A DNA stretch of 9,352 nucleotides from Eubacterium sp. (GCA_017475785.1 JAFVEX010000210.1:1-9352), one strand, 5' to 3'; shown: positions 1 to 5,675, counted from the first letter of the stretch. Notes: generated by a model from the sequence alone, not told the origin. Translations and numbers: made by a program.

Positions 1-6
1 GACTTC

Positions 7-45
7 GTGTCAGAATATATCGTAACTCTATTCTGACACCGTGTC
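7..45. repeat. Clustered GTGTCA inverted repeats at window edge
   Basis: GTGTCAGAATA at 7-17 is perfectly inverted as TATTCTGACAC at 29-39, with an 11-nt spacer. A third copy, GTGTCAATATAT, starts at 41 and forms GACAC-C-GTGTC (35-45) with the second arm. So three GTGTCA words lie in 39 bp. There is no clean T-run right after the hairpin on either strand, so it is not an obvious terminator. It could be a regulator-binding cluster or the subterminal repeats of an insertion sequence whose body lies left of the window. The sequence shows the repeats; their role is unknown. Confidence 0.6.
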
Positions 46-106
46 AATATATTTTCCAAAAAAGAACACGCAATCTTGTATGATCACGTGCCCTTTTTTA
101 GGAAGG

Positions 107-145
107 AAAAAAAATTTTCGTCTCCAGACAGGATTGCCCTGTCTG
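107..145 (-). terminator. Probable intrinsic terminator after the isomerase gene
   Basis: Read on the minus strand, CAGACAGG (145-138) pairs perfectly with CCTGTCTG (132-125) across a 5-nt loop. It is followed about 10 nt later by a run of eight T (114-107). It begins 35 nt after the stop codon at 180, where the cupin-HIT-isomerase unit should end. The gap between stem and T-run is longer than ideal, which weakens the call. Confidence 0.55.
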
Positions 146-179
146 CATTGAAATGTAAACAGCCTTGTTCGCGTGGCAG

Positions 180-977
180 TCACGGGAGGATATTTTTGAT
201 CGCCTCGACTGCCTTCGGTGTTCCGTCGATCGGATAGAATTCAAAGGCGACGTAGCCTTCGTATCCGGCCTCCGCAAGGTTTTTGAGGATATTTTTATAA
301 TTCATGTCGCCGGTGCCCGGATCGTGGCGTCCCGGGGAGTCCGCGACATGGAAATGTCCGATATAATCTATATATTTGCTGACCTGATCGCTGATCTTGC
401 CCTCTTCGATGTACATATGATACGCGTCATAGAGGATCTTGACATTTGGCTCATTGACTGCTTTGATCAGCTCCACCGCTGTTTTTGTGTCATGCAGGAA
501 ATAGCCCGGGTGCGCGAAATCGCTGAGCATCTCCAGCGTGATCAGCACACCTGCCTCTCTGGCAATCGGCGCCAGCGTCTTGAGGATTTCCACCATATTG
601 GCACTCTTCTCGATCAGGGAGTAATCCTTGCTGAGTTTCTTCGCAGCGTAATTCGTTGTGGGATCCAGACAATCCGAGTGGCACATCAGCTGCGGGCAGC
701 CGATTTCTTTTGCCGCGTTGATCAGCTTGATTGCAAATTCGATGTAGGCATCTTTCTCGTCCGGGCAGCACATGGAATTCGGATTCGCGCCTGTCGCCGC
801 CGAGATCGCGATGTCATTTTTTTCTGATTCTTCTTTGATGCGGCCGAGATCTTTTTCTTCCCAGCCTTCCTTATAAAATTCAACCGCATCAAAACCGTCC
901 CGCTTTGCTGCGGCAAAACGCTCCCAGTAGGGAAGCTCTGTGTACATAAGATCAATGTGTACTGCTTTCTTAAACAT
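180..977 (-). CDS. Hydroxypyruvate isomerase-like TIM-barrel enzyme
   Basis: This 265-residue cytoplasmic protein belongs to the AP-endonuclease-2-like sugar isomerase/epimerase superfamily and most resembles its Hyi branch (hydroxypyruvate isomerase, 2-oxo-tetronate isomerase OtnI). Visible family marks are the strand-end glutamate in ITLEM (E149), the YDAYHMYIEEG segment (D184, H187), the GHFHVADSPGRHDPGTGD segment (H210, D213, R217, H218) and the terminal FEFYP glutamate (E246). E149 and E246 are the expected catalytic acid/base pair, with D184 and H210 as metal ligands. Length is normal for the family. The start is supported by AGGAG six nt upstream. It is the last gene of the cupin-HIT-small-protein unit, 96 bp after the small gene, and is followed by a terminator-like hairpin. 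Isomerase fold and chemistry are well supported; the substrate is not, and a ketose 3-epimerase role remains possible. Confidence 0.85.
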   Translation of the reverse strand: MFKKAVHIDLMYTELPYWERFAAAKRDGFDAVEFYKEGWEEKDLGRIKEESEKNDIAISAATGANPNSMCCPDEKDAYIEFAIKLINAAKEIGCPQLMCHSDCLDPTTNYAAKKLSKDYSLIEKSANMVEILKTLAPIAREAGVLITLEMLSDFAHPGYFLHDTKTAVELIKAVNEPNVKILYDAYHMYIEEGKISDQVSKYIDYIGHFHVADSPGRHDPGTGDMNYKNILKNLAEAGYEGYVAFEFYPIDGTPKAVEAIKNILP

Positions 978-1073
978 GATGTTCTCCTGTTCGTCCTGAT
1001 GCGATTCCTGACAGATTATCCTGTGTAATCCGTATTTTTTTAGATATTTTTTAGATCATTTTTGATCTTGATC
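978..1073. other. Gap with short AT-rich inverted repeat
   Basis: This 96-bp gap between the 57-residue protein gene and the isomerase gene holds AGATCA-TTTT-TGATCT (1053-1068) and two A/T tracts. On the minus strand the inverted repeat is followed by A-runs rather than T-runs, so it does not look like a terminator. I find no convincing -35/-10 pair, so the isomerase is probably read through from the upstream genes. Confidence 0.4.
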
Positions 1074-1247
1074 TTATTCTTCTTCCTCCGGCATCTTCCC
1101 GCCGAGGATAAAATTCAAAATCTTGCCGTCTCCGGAAGCCAGCTGCTCCATATTTCCGAGATACGGATTGCGCTCGCGGTTGCTTTTGAGCCGCGCGATA
1201 TCTTCCTCTGTAATCTTTTTCCCGGCGATAAAGTCATTGATATTCAT
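1074..1247 (-). CDS. Unrecognised 57-residue protein with an internal repeat
   Basis: I do not recognise this protein. It is acidic at its C-terminus (ending MPEEEE), and has no membrane segment or signal peptide. The ATG at 1247 has a perfect GGAGG (1254-1258) six nt upstream, and the start lies 13 nt after the HIT gene's stop, so translation is likely and probably coupled. Reading further upstream in frame would add an Arg-rich stretch that overlaps the HIT gene and ignores the good ribosome site. Residues 2-16 (around FIAGKKITEED) resemble residues 42-56 (around FILGGKMPEEE), with I, F, I, G, K, E and E matching in register. This suggests two copies of a short motif joined by a basic linker (K21-R26). 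It may be an accessory or regulatory peptide for a neighbour; that is inference from position only. Confidence 0.65.
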   Translation of the reverse strand: MNINDFIAGKKITEEDIARLKSNRERNPYLGNMEQLASGDGKILNFILGGKMPEEEE

Positions 1248-1253
1248 TCTGCG

Positions 1254-1258
1254 CCTCC
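1254..1258 (-). promoter_or_regulatory. Ribosome binding site of the 57-residue protein
   Basis: A perfect GGAGG on the minus strand lies six nt before the ATG at 1247 and overlaps the end region of the HIT gene. It is the main evidence that the short gene is real and starts at 1247 rather than at an earlier in-frame ATG. Confidence 0.7.
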
Positions 1259-1260
1259 GA

Positions 1261-1704
1261 CTATTCCTCCTGCTCCGCCTCATATTCCCGGCGGATCAAC
1301 GTCTGAAACATCTCAATCATCTCCCGGCACTCCTCTTCATCGGGATACACCGGATCTGGTTCCTCTCCGCTGATCGGATCATCCTCACCGACGTACTGCG
1401 GAAGGATGTGATAATGTAGATGGTGCGGGGTGTCGCGGTTCGTCGCGGCGGAAACTGCCAGGCAGTCCGGCCCGGCAATCCTTCTGATCAGCCCGGTCAC
1501 CATGCCGAGGTCCGCGCTCACAGCCTCTTTCTGTTCCTCTGTGCAGTCCTTCAGGGACGCGATGTGTTCCCGCAGAGCAAGTACGCAGTGACCCGCGTGA
1601 GCCTGATTCCGGTAAAGATACAGAACCGATCCCTTCAATTCCGCGATCCGGATCATCATTGCGTCTCTTTTGGCGTTTTCAGTTTCGCAATACATGCACC
1701 CCAT
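1261..1704 (-). CDS. HIT-family nucleotide hydrolase/transferase
   Basis: This 147-residue cytoplasmic protein has the histidine-triad signature H95-L-H97-Y-H99 followed by ILPQ, whose central histidine is the nucleophile that carries the nucleotidyl intermediate in this superfamily. An N-terminal CxxC (C3, C6) and the AHAGHCVLALREH segment (H36, H39, H47) fit the zinc-binding Hint-like pattern. HIT enzymes remove or transfer nucleoside monophosphates on small phosphoramidate, dinucleotide or sugar-nucleotide substrates; the galactose-1-phosphate uridylyltransferases belong to the same superfamily. The start at 1704 is chosen because AGGAAG (1712-1717) sits seven nt upstream and the protein then begins at the family's usual Cys-rich N-terminus. 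A longer in-frame start at 1758 would lie inside a hairpin without a ribosome site. The C-terminal tail (from about residue 105) is unusually rich in D, E and P. Its substrate is unknown. Confidence 0.85.
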   Translation of the reverse strand: MGCMYCETENAKRDAMMIRIAELKGSVLYLYRNQAHAGHCVLALREHIASLKDCTEEQKEAVSADLGMVTGLIRRIAGPDCLAVSAATNRDTPHHLHYHILPQYVGEDDPISGEEPDPVYPDEEECREMIEMFQTLIRREYEAEQEE

Positions 1705-1711
1705 AAAATAT

Positions 1712-1717
1712 CTTCCT
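1712..1717 (-). promoter_or_regulatory. Ribosome binding site of the HIT gene
   Basis: AGGAAG on the minus strand, seven nt before the ATG at 1704, fixes the start after the hairpin. It begins only four nt after the 3' arm of the hairpin ends, so the structure could affect ribosome access. Confidence 0.55.
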
Positions 1718-1721
1718 GCCT

Positions 1722-1760
1722 GTATGCGGACAGGTGCCCATATGACGCCTGCCCGCATAC
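1722..1760 (-). promoter_or_regulatory. Strong leader hairpin directly before the HIT gene
   Basis: The minus-strand transcript would fold arms 1760-1746 and 1736-1722 into a 15-position stem with one G-U pair and one mismatch around a 9-nt loop. No U-tract follows it; instead the HIT ribosome site comes at once. It is therefore better explained as a leader structure controlling translation or RNA stability, or as a DNA operator, than as a terminator. The structure is seen in the sequence; the role is inferred. Confidence 0.5.
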
Positions 1761-1783
1761 CGTAAGCTCTGTTTTATCTCTTT

Positions 1784-1801
1784 AAAAAGCACTTCATGCT
1801 T
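1784..1801 (-). terminator. Possible weak terminator after the cupin gene
   Basis: On the minus strand AAGCA-TGAAG-TGCTT is followed directly by further T residues, making TTTTT before AAAG. The 5-bp stem is short and A/T-rich, so termination would be partial at best. It lies 47 nt after the cupin stop and before the HIT leader hairpin, and could lower expression of the downstream genes relative to the cupin. Confidence 0.3.
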
Positions 1802-1847
1802 CAAAAAGATTGATTTTTCAGTTTGATTGTTCGTTATTTCTTATGAT

Positions 1848-2402
1848 TCAGCCGATTGTGTTGTTCTCGCCTGCGCGCTGCTTGTCCTGGATATCCAGTC
1901 CGATCTCCTTGAAGCCCTGAGACTCGATGGAGTAACCGGCTGTCTCCAGATTCTTTCTTGTGTACATGAACACGTGTGTCTGCGGCTCATCGAAAGGATT
2001 ATAGAACCAGTGATATGCCCCGCGCGGAACCCAGAGGACATCGCCAGGCTCCCAGATGCACTCGACATCGTCGTCATCATCAGGCTTCATGGAAACGCCG
2101 CCGACCATGCGTCCGGAAATCATATAAGCAGTCTCTTCTGCTGTCGCATGCGCGTGCTTCTCGTGGAAAGCGCCCGGCTCAAATCTCGCGAAACCGAGGG
2201 TGATATCTTCTGCGCCGACCGTATCTTCATCGATGATGATGCTTCTGTACGCGCCGACCAGCTTCGGGATCGGATAGAAGGTTCCCTTGGACAGCGGGAT
2301 GCAGTACTGTGCTTCCATCTCCGCTTCGCGGTTCTCGTTCAGCTGTCTGTGTTCTTCGAGTGTAAGCTTTCTCTGGTTTTCCATAAACTCTTTCAGATTC
2401 AT
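1848..2402 (-). CDS. Single-domain cupin protein
   Basis: This 184-residue cytoplasmic protein has one cupin-2 domain. Motif 1 is GAFHEKHAHATAEETAYMISG (residues 77-97) with H83, H85 and E89/E90. Motif 2 is GDVLWVPRGAYHWFYN (120-135) with P126, G128, H131 and N135. Together these give the usual His-His-Glu-His metal site. An acidic run of five Asp (108-112) sits between the motifs, and about 60 residues precede the domain. The start at 2402 is preferred because AAGGAG lies eight nt upstream; an earlier in-frame ATG at 2471 falls in the promoter. It is the first gene of the left unit and has its own near-consensus promoter with predicted GntR sites over the transcription start. Cupins in sugar loci include sugar isomerases, KdgF-like enzymes and ligand sensors; which applies here cannot be told. 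Confidence 0.8.
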   Translation of the reverse strand: MNLKEFMENQRKLTLEEHRQLNENREAEMEAQYCIPLSKGTFYPIPKLVGAYRSIIIDEDTVGAEDITLGFARFEPGAFHEKHAHATAEETAYMISGRMVGGVSMKPDDDDDVECIWEPGDVLWVPRGAYHWFYNPFDEPQTHVFMYTRKNLETAGYSIESQGFKEIGLDIQDKQRAGENNTIG

Positions 2403-2426
2403 TTTGTGACTCCTTTTCTTTTTAGG

Positions 2427-2432
2427 TGGTAT
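2427..2432. promoter_or_regulatory. TGGTAT half-site near the cupin start
   Basis: This is an isolated TGGTAT without a good inverted partner, 24 bp upstream of the cupin start codon and inside its untranslated leader. It is listed because the same word recurs in the nearby predicted operators; alone it would mean little. Confidence 0.3.
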
Positions 2433-2460
2433 TCTATATGGCTTTCGTATTATTGGTTCG

Positions 2461-2478
2461 TGGTATGCCACTTGGTAT
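2461..2478. promoter_or_regulatory. Predicted GntR operator over the cupin transcription start
   Basis: TGGTATGCCA (2461-2470) is palindromic except at its centre and is followed by another TGGTAT (2473-2478), so the same word repeats at 12-bp spacing. Both lie just downstream of the minus-strand -10 box at 2483-2488, across the expected transcription start. TGGTAnnCCA resembles the TnGTnnnACnA-type sites known for FadR-subfamily GntR proteins. Binding here would block cupin-unit transcription, with the adjacent GntR/FCD protein as the natural candidate. Confidence 0.5.
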
Positions 2479-2482
2479 CTTC

Positions 2483-2511
2483 AATATACTCCGTACATCC
2501 TCGATAGTCAA
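2483..2511 (-). promoter_or_regulatory. Promoter of the cupin-HIT-isomerase unit
   Basis: Read on the minus strand, TTGACT (2511-2506) and TATATT (2488-2483) are separated by exactly 17 nt, a near-consensus housekeeping sigma promoter. It implies a leader of roughly 75 nt before the cupin ATG at 2402. Confidence 0.65.
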
Positions 2512-2664
2512 TACCCTTTTTATATTTTTTTCCGAAAAGTAACTCTTTAAACTTTGATTATCTGTTTGTCTTCAAAATAGAAGATGTGTAAATGCCGGAA
2601 AAACCCGATGTTTACCCCTTTCCTGTTTCTTTCCCATTTCTTCTGGCACTTATTTCTTTTAATC

Positions 2665-2674
2665 TGGTATACCA
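2665..2674. promoter_or_regulatory. Perfect palindrome TGGTATACCA, predicted GntR operator
   Basis: This ten-base perfect palindrome lies 15 bp upstream of the -35 box of the regulator's own promoter. Its form matches sites of FadR-type GntR regulators. The position suggests autoregulation, or activation given that it lies upstream of the promoter. Confidence 0.5.
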
Positions 2675-2689
2675 TCACAAAAAAGTTTC

Positions 2690-2718
2690 TTGCCATTCTG
2701 GTATTTTTCGGATACAAT
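2690..2718 (+). promoter_or_regulatory. Promoter of the GntR regulator
   Basis: TTGCCA (2690-2695) and TACAAT (2713-2718) are separated by 17 nt, each one base off the consensus hexamer. The spacer contains another TGGTAT (2699-2704), so a regulator bound to this word would interfere with its own transcription. The start codon follows 43 nt downstream of the -10 box. Confidence 0.65.
2699..2704. promoter_or_regulatory. TGGTAT half-site inside the regulator promoter spacer
   Basis: A single TGGTAT without a matching inverted arm sits between the -35 and -10 boxes of the GntR promoter. It shares its sequence with the complete palindrome 34 bp upstream and could be a second, weaker contact for autorepression. 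Confidence 0.3.
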
Positions 2719-2761
2719 TACAATTAGATGATCAAACGAACATGTTTCAGAGGAGACCGTC

Positions 2762-3475
2762 ATGCCAAGAACCACCAACAGCCAGACACCGGCACTTTCA
2801 CAGGGCGCAGTTGCCGAAAAGACCTCCAACAAGACGCAGCAGGCCTATGATACGATCCGCCACTTTATCATGTCGGGAATCTACGCGCCCGGCACGCGTC
2901 TGTCTGAGCGAAGCCTTCAGACGCAGTTAAACTTCAGCCGCACGCCGATCAAGGCAGCGCTGGAGAAGCTGATCTATGAAGGCTATCTGGAGCCGGGAAG
3001 CGACAAGGTAGCTGTCGTCGCGAAGATTGGTTTTTCGGAGGTACTTGAAATCTATGAGCTGCGGTCGGTGATTGAGGCGCTCTCCGCGAGGCTCGCGGCC
3101 GCGCGCAGAACGGAAGCAGATCTGGCCGATATGGAGAAATGCATCGCGGCGCACCGGCGCACGCTGGAAGAAAGTGTGGAAGAAGCGGAGCACTACGATG
3201 CTCAGTTCCATATGCTGATTGCCCGCGCAAGCCGCAACACGCAGATCGCGAAGCATCTGGAGCAGCTGATCGACCACTGCCGCCGCGCCTCTCTCTATCA
3301 CAACCAGTCCAATATGAACCGCATCCTGCGGTCCATAGAGCAGCACGAGGCGATTCTGGAAGAAATCCGCCGCATGGACGAGGACGGCGCGTCCGAAAAG
3401 ATGTCCCTGCACATTGAGGACGTCATCGCGATGACGAAGAATCTCATGGCAGATTATTATTTTTTGTATAAATAA
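2762..3475 (+). CDS. GntR-family regulator, FadR/FCD subfamily
   Basis: This 237-residue DNA-binding regulator has a winged helix-turn-helix (about residues 25-90) with the family pattern IMSGIYAPGTRLSERSL and SRTPIKAALEKLIYEGYLE. An all-helical FCD ligand-binding domain follows (about 92-230). The FCD metal ligands are all visible: D146, H150, H195 and H217. Such domains usually bind a metal together with a carboxylate or sugar-acid effector, which favours an acidic sugar derivative as inducer. The start has GAGGAG about seven nt upstream. About 20 polar residues precede the DNA-binding domain. It is divergent from the cupin unit and is the only plus-strand gene. Its stop codon directly abuts the stop of the permease at 3476, leaving no room for a separate terminator. 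It probably controls both flanking units and itself through TGGTATACCA-like sites; that is inference. Confidence 0.9.
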   Translation: MPRTTNSQTPALSQGAVAEKTSNKTQQAYDTIRHFIMSGIYAPGTRLSERSLQTQLNFSRTPIKAALEKLIYEGYLEPGSDKVAVVAKIGFSEVLEIYELRSVIEALSARLAAARRTEADLADMEKCIAAHRRTLEESVEEAEHYDAQFHMLIARASRNTQIAKHLEQLIDHCRRASLYHNQSNMNRILRSIEQHEAILEEIRRMDEDGASEKMSLHIEDVIAMTKNLMADYYFLYK

Positions 3476-4438
3476 CTATCTCTTTATTTTTTTCTCATGG
3501 ATTCTCGCGTCAATAATAACAACGATTGCTATCATCACGCCCTGTACCACCTGCTGCCAGTAGGAACTGACCCTTGTGATCGTCATGAAATTGTTCAGAA
3601 TTCCGACGAAAATCGCGCCCGCGAAGGTTCCGTAAATATTACCTTCCCCGCCGGACAGTGATGTGCCTCCGATGATGACAGCCGTTACCGCCTCAAACTC
3701 ATATCCCTCGGCACCCGATGGCTGGCCGGAGCCGATTCTGCCCATCAGAATAATCCCGCCCAAAGCAGACATCACACCCGCGTAGATAAACGCGATAATC
3801 CTTATCCGGTCTGCCCGGATTCCGGACGCCAGCGCAGCGCGCGTATTGTCTCCTACAGCGTAGAACTGCCTGCCCAGACTGGTCCGGTTCAGCAGAAACC
3901 ATGTCAGCCCCAAAATCAGGATCATGAAAAAAACCTGCGTCGGAATCACATACGCGACATGACCCTGCCCCATCCACGCGATTTTGCCGATGTCATATGC
4001 AGGGTGGCCGTTTCGATAGCCCAGTATGATTCCACGGGCGATTTTCTGAGTTGCCAAAGTCATGATAAATGAGGGTATGTGGCATTTGGTCACGACCACA
4101 CCATTGAGAATTCCAAACGCTACGCCGATCATCAGCGCGCCAGTCACAGCCATGGGCAGGTTCCACCCGCGCCCTTCCAGCATGATTGCGGCGCAGCCGG
4201 CAAAAGCTGCGATCGCGCCCTGTGAAAAATCCATCTCTTCGCAGAGAAGAACGACTTGTGTTCCGCATGAAATAATCACTATAATCGCGTTCAGGCGCAG
4301 GATCAGCATGAGATTATGGGATGTCATAAAGCGGGGAGACAGAATTGCGCAGATGATGATCAGCCCGGCAAGCAGAAAAAAGATTCCGAACCGGCTGTAG
4401 ATATCAGAAAATTTCTGGTTTCTTGACCTTTCTCCCAT
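3476..4438 (-). CDS. CUT2 sugar ABC transporter permease (RbsC-like), no ATPase beside it
   Basis: This 320-residue integral membrane protein is of the RbsC/BPD_transp_2 family. It has a cytoplasmic N-terminus ending near residue 18, then about eight to ten hydrophobic segments from 19 to 310. A cytoplasmic loop around TSLGRQFYAVGDNTRAA (186-202) fits the ATPase-coupling region, and the family motif GGTSLSGGEG is at 257-266. The start at 4438 has GGAG five nt upstream. It follows the binding-protein gene by 62 bp in the same direction, so the two likely form one unit. Its start FSDIYSRFGI resembles FSDIYSKAGI of the permease at 6808, showing close paralogy. No ATPase gene lies in this sub-cluster; the nearest is at 7803. 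It may use that ATPase, or pair with the other permease. Confidence 0.9.
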   Translation of the reverse strand: MGERSRNQKFSDIYSRFGIFFLLAGLIIICAILSPRFMTSHNLMLILRLNAIIVIISCGTQVVLLCEEMDFSQGAIAAFAGCAAIMLEGRGWNLPMAVTGALMIGVAFGILNGVVVTKCHIPSFIMTLATQKIARGIILGYRNGHPAYDIGKIAWMGQGHVAYVIPTQVFFMILILGLTWFLLNRTSLGRQFYAVGDNTRAALASGIRADRIRIIAFIYAGVMSALGGIILMGRIGSGQPSGAEGYEFEAVTAVIIGGTSLSGGEGNIYGTFAGAIFVGILNNFMTITRVSSYWQQVVQGVMIAIVVIIDARIHEKKIKR

Positions 4439-4500
4439 AATTTCTCCGTTTCAAATATTTTTTCAGCAGCAATCCAATTGACAGGGAAATCTATTATCTT
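4439..4500. other. Short gap between binding-protein and permease genes
   Basis: These 62 bp are AT-rich and hold the permease ribosome site (GGAG near the ATG) but no hairpin or promoter I would support. The two genes are most simply co-transcribed. Confidence 0.4.
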
Positions 4501-5592
4501 TCAACTAATCTCTGACTCATCGTACCACGACAGATACGCGTCCACTTCTTCTTTCCGTACGTCAACGTACGGCACGTTGATATAGCTGCTGATTTCCTTG
4601 CTGTTGACAAGCGCGTACGCAGCAGCCGCGGCCGAATATCCCTGTCCGCGGGAATCCTGCAGCACGTCTGAGGTGACCCAGCCCTCCCGGAACAACTCCA
4701 GAGACATTTCCATCGCGTCAATCGACGCGATCGGAATCTCGCCAGGACTTCTTCCGTCTGCCTTGAGTGCCAGTCCTGCCCCCGCTGCCATCTGTGAAGC
4801 GCACGCGATGATTCCGTCAAATGATTCTCCTGAAGAAATCCAGCTCGTCGTGAGATTCAGCGCCTCTTCGATCTCCCAGTCTCCATTCTCTTCGTCCGCA
4901 ATCTCGATTTCCGGAAAGGCATCCAGCACCTGATGAATTCCCCTGACACGCTCCATCGCGGCCTGCTGATCCATCGGACCGGTCAGTATGACGATTCTGC
5001 CTTTTCCATTCAGCGCGTCAGCCATGCTGCGCGCGGCGAGGATCCCGGAATAAGTATGGTCAGACCCGACATACGTGTCCGCCTTCTCCCCCGAGAAGTT
5101 GTTATTCAGGGCTACGATCGGGATTCCTGCCTCGCGGCAGTACCGCACAGCGGGCGCGCAGCCGACCGAATCACATGGTTTCATAATAATCGCGTCGAAT
5201 CCATCCGCAATGCAGGTCTCCACAGCCGTGAGTTCCCGCTCAACATCGTTGTCACAGACAAATACCTGTACCGTAACATCATCATGCTGCTCCGCAAACA
5301 GTTCAGCCGCGTCTGCGCACTGCGAAACAAATGGCGACATTTCTTCAATAATCACGCCAAACCGAAATTTCCGGCCGGTCTCATTTTCTGCGTAAAGCGG
5401 ACTGTTTTCATCAATCTGCAGCTCCGGCAGCGCCAGCGTGCTCCCTGCCCCGCCTTTCTCCAGGGACGATTCCTCTTCTGCCGATCCGGGCGCGCTATTT
5501 TGTTCCTCGATCAGATGATTGATTCCTGCGCAGGCTGCCAGCGATACAATGATCAGTATCGTGATGACAGCAGCGGCAAGTCTGCGGCCCAT
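4501..5592 (-). CDS. Lipoprotein sugar-binding protein of an ABC transporter
   Basis: This 363-residue extracytoplasmic solute receptor is of the type 1 periplasmic-binding-protein fold (RbsB/MglB-like, Peripla_BP_4). The N-terminus has two Arg, a hydrophobic core and the lipobox LAAC with the lipidated Cys at 21. A flexible acidic linker (22-75) tethers the two-lobed domain (76-350). Family positions visible are the pocket Arg in MERVRG (R215), the Asp in ASIDAM (D292) and the hinge-region VLQDSRGQG (Q312). Two usual sugar contacts differ: the common Asn-Asp before MA.GA is Ala-Ser (264-265), and the segment after IVAL is NNNF (163-166) rather than Asp-Arg. The ligand may thus not be ribose or galactose. 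The ATG has a purine-rich GGAGAG site close upstream. It is first in a unit with the permease at 3476, after a 229-bp leader region with strong inverted repeats. Confidence 0.9.
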   Translation of the reverse strand: MGRRLAAAVITILIIVSLAACAGINHLIEEQNSAPGSAEEESSLEKGGAGSTLALPELQIDENSPLYAENETGRKFRFGVIIEEMSPFVSQCADAAELFAEQHDDVTVQVFVCDNDVERELTAVETCIADGFDAIIMKPCDSVGCAPAVRYCREAGIPIVALNNNFSGEKADTYVGSDHTYSGILAARSMADALNGKGRIVILTGPMDQQAAMERVRGIHQVLDAFPEIEIADEENGDWEIEEALNLTTSWISSGESFDGIIACASQMAAGAGLALKADGRSPGEIPIASIDAMEMSLELFREGWVTSDVLQDSRGQGYSAAAAAYALVNSKEISSYINVPYVDVRKEEVDAYLSWYDESEIS

Positions 5593-5648
5593 ATGCTCTC
5601 CTCTCTCCTGTCAGATGAAAAGTTGATGTTCTGGTTATGTATACAGTT

Positions 5649-5675
5649 ACAGCGCGTCTTCATGAGACGCGCTGT
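5649..5675. repeat. Perfect 11-bp inverted repeat in the binding-protein leader
   Basis: ACAGCGCGTCT (5649-5659) is exactly inverted as AGACGCGCTGT (5665-5675) around a 5-nt loop. It is GC-rich compared with its surroundings and ends about 57 nt before the start codon at 5592. No T-run follows on either strand, so it is more likely an RNA-stabilising leader hairpin or an operator than a terminator. Confidence 0.6.

Larger units (their letters stand above)
2403..2761. other. Divergent regulatory region between cupin and GntR genes
   Basis: These 359 bp hold no gene I can support. They contain a minus-strand promoter for the cupin, a plus-strand promoter for the regulator, five TGGTAT words, and an imperfect inverted repeat (GTAAA at 2588-2592 against TTTAC at 2611-2615, with a partly pairing inside). 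The stretch 2512-2580 is simply AT-rich. A plus-strand reading frame from 2592 has no ribosome site and runs into the regulator gene out of frame. Confidence 0.7.

Noticed and set aside
1053..1068. AGATCA-TTTT-TGATCT as a terminator of the 57-residue gene
   Set aside because: On the minus strand it is followed by A-runs, not T-runs, and the stem is only six mostly A/T pairs.
1705..1758. N-terminal extension of the HIT protein
   Set aside because: The extension would be encoded by the leader hairpin and lacks a ribosome site, whereas the ATG at 1704 has one and gives a family-typical N-terminus.
2588..2615. Imperfect GTAAA/TTTAC inverted repeat as a catabolite-control (cre) site
   Set aside because: It lacks the central CG and spacing of the cre consensus, and its arms pair only at the outer five and a few inner bases.
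2592..2930. Plus-strand reading frame starting in the divergent region
   Set aside because: No ribosome site, overlaps the regulator's promoter and then its DNA-binding domain in another frame.
3421..3436. Perfect 16-bp palindrome CGTCATCGCGATGACG near the end of the regulator gene
   Set aside because: It is inside coding sequence (Asp-Val-Ile-Ala-Met-Thr), no T-run follows within terminator distance on either strand, and a chance origin is plausible.
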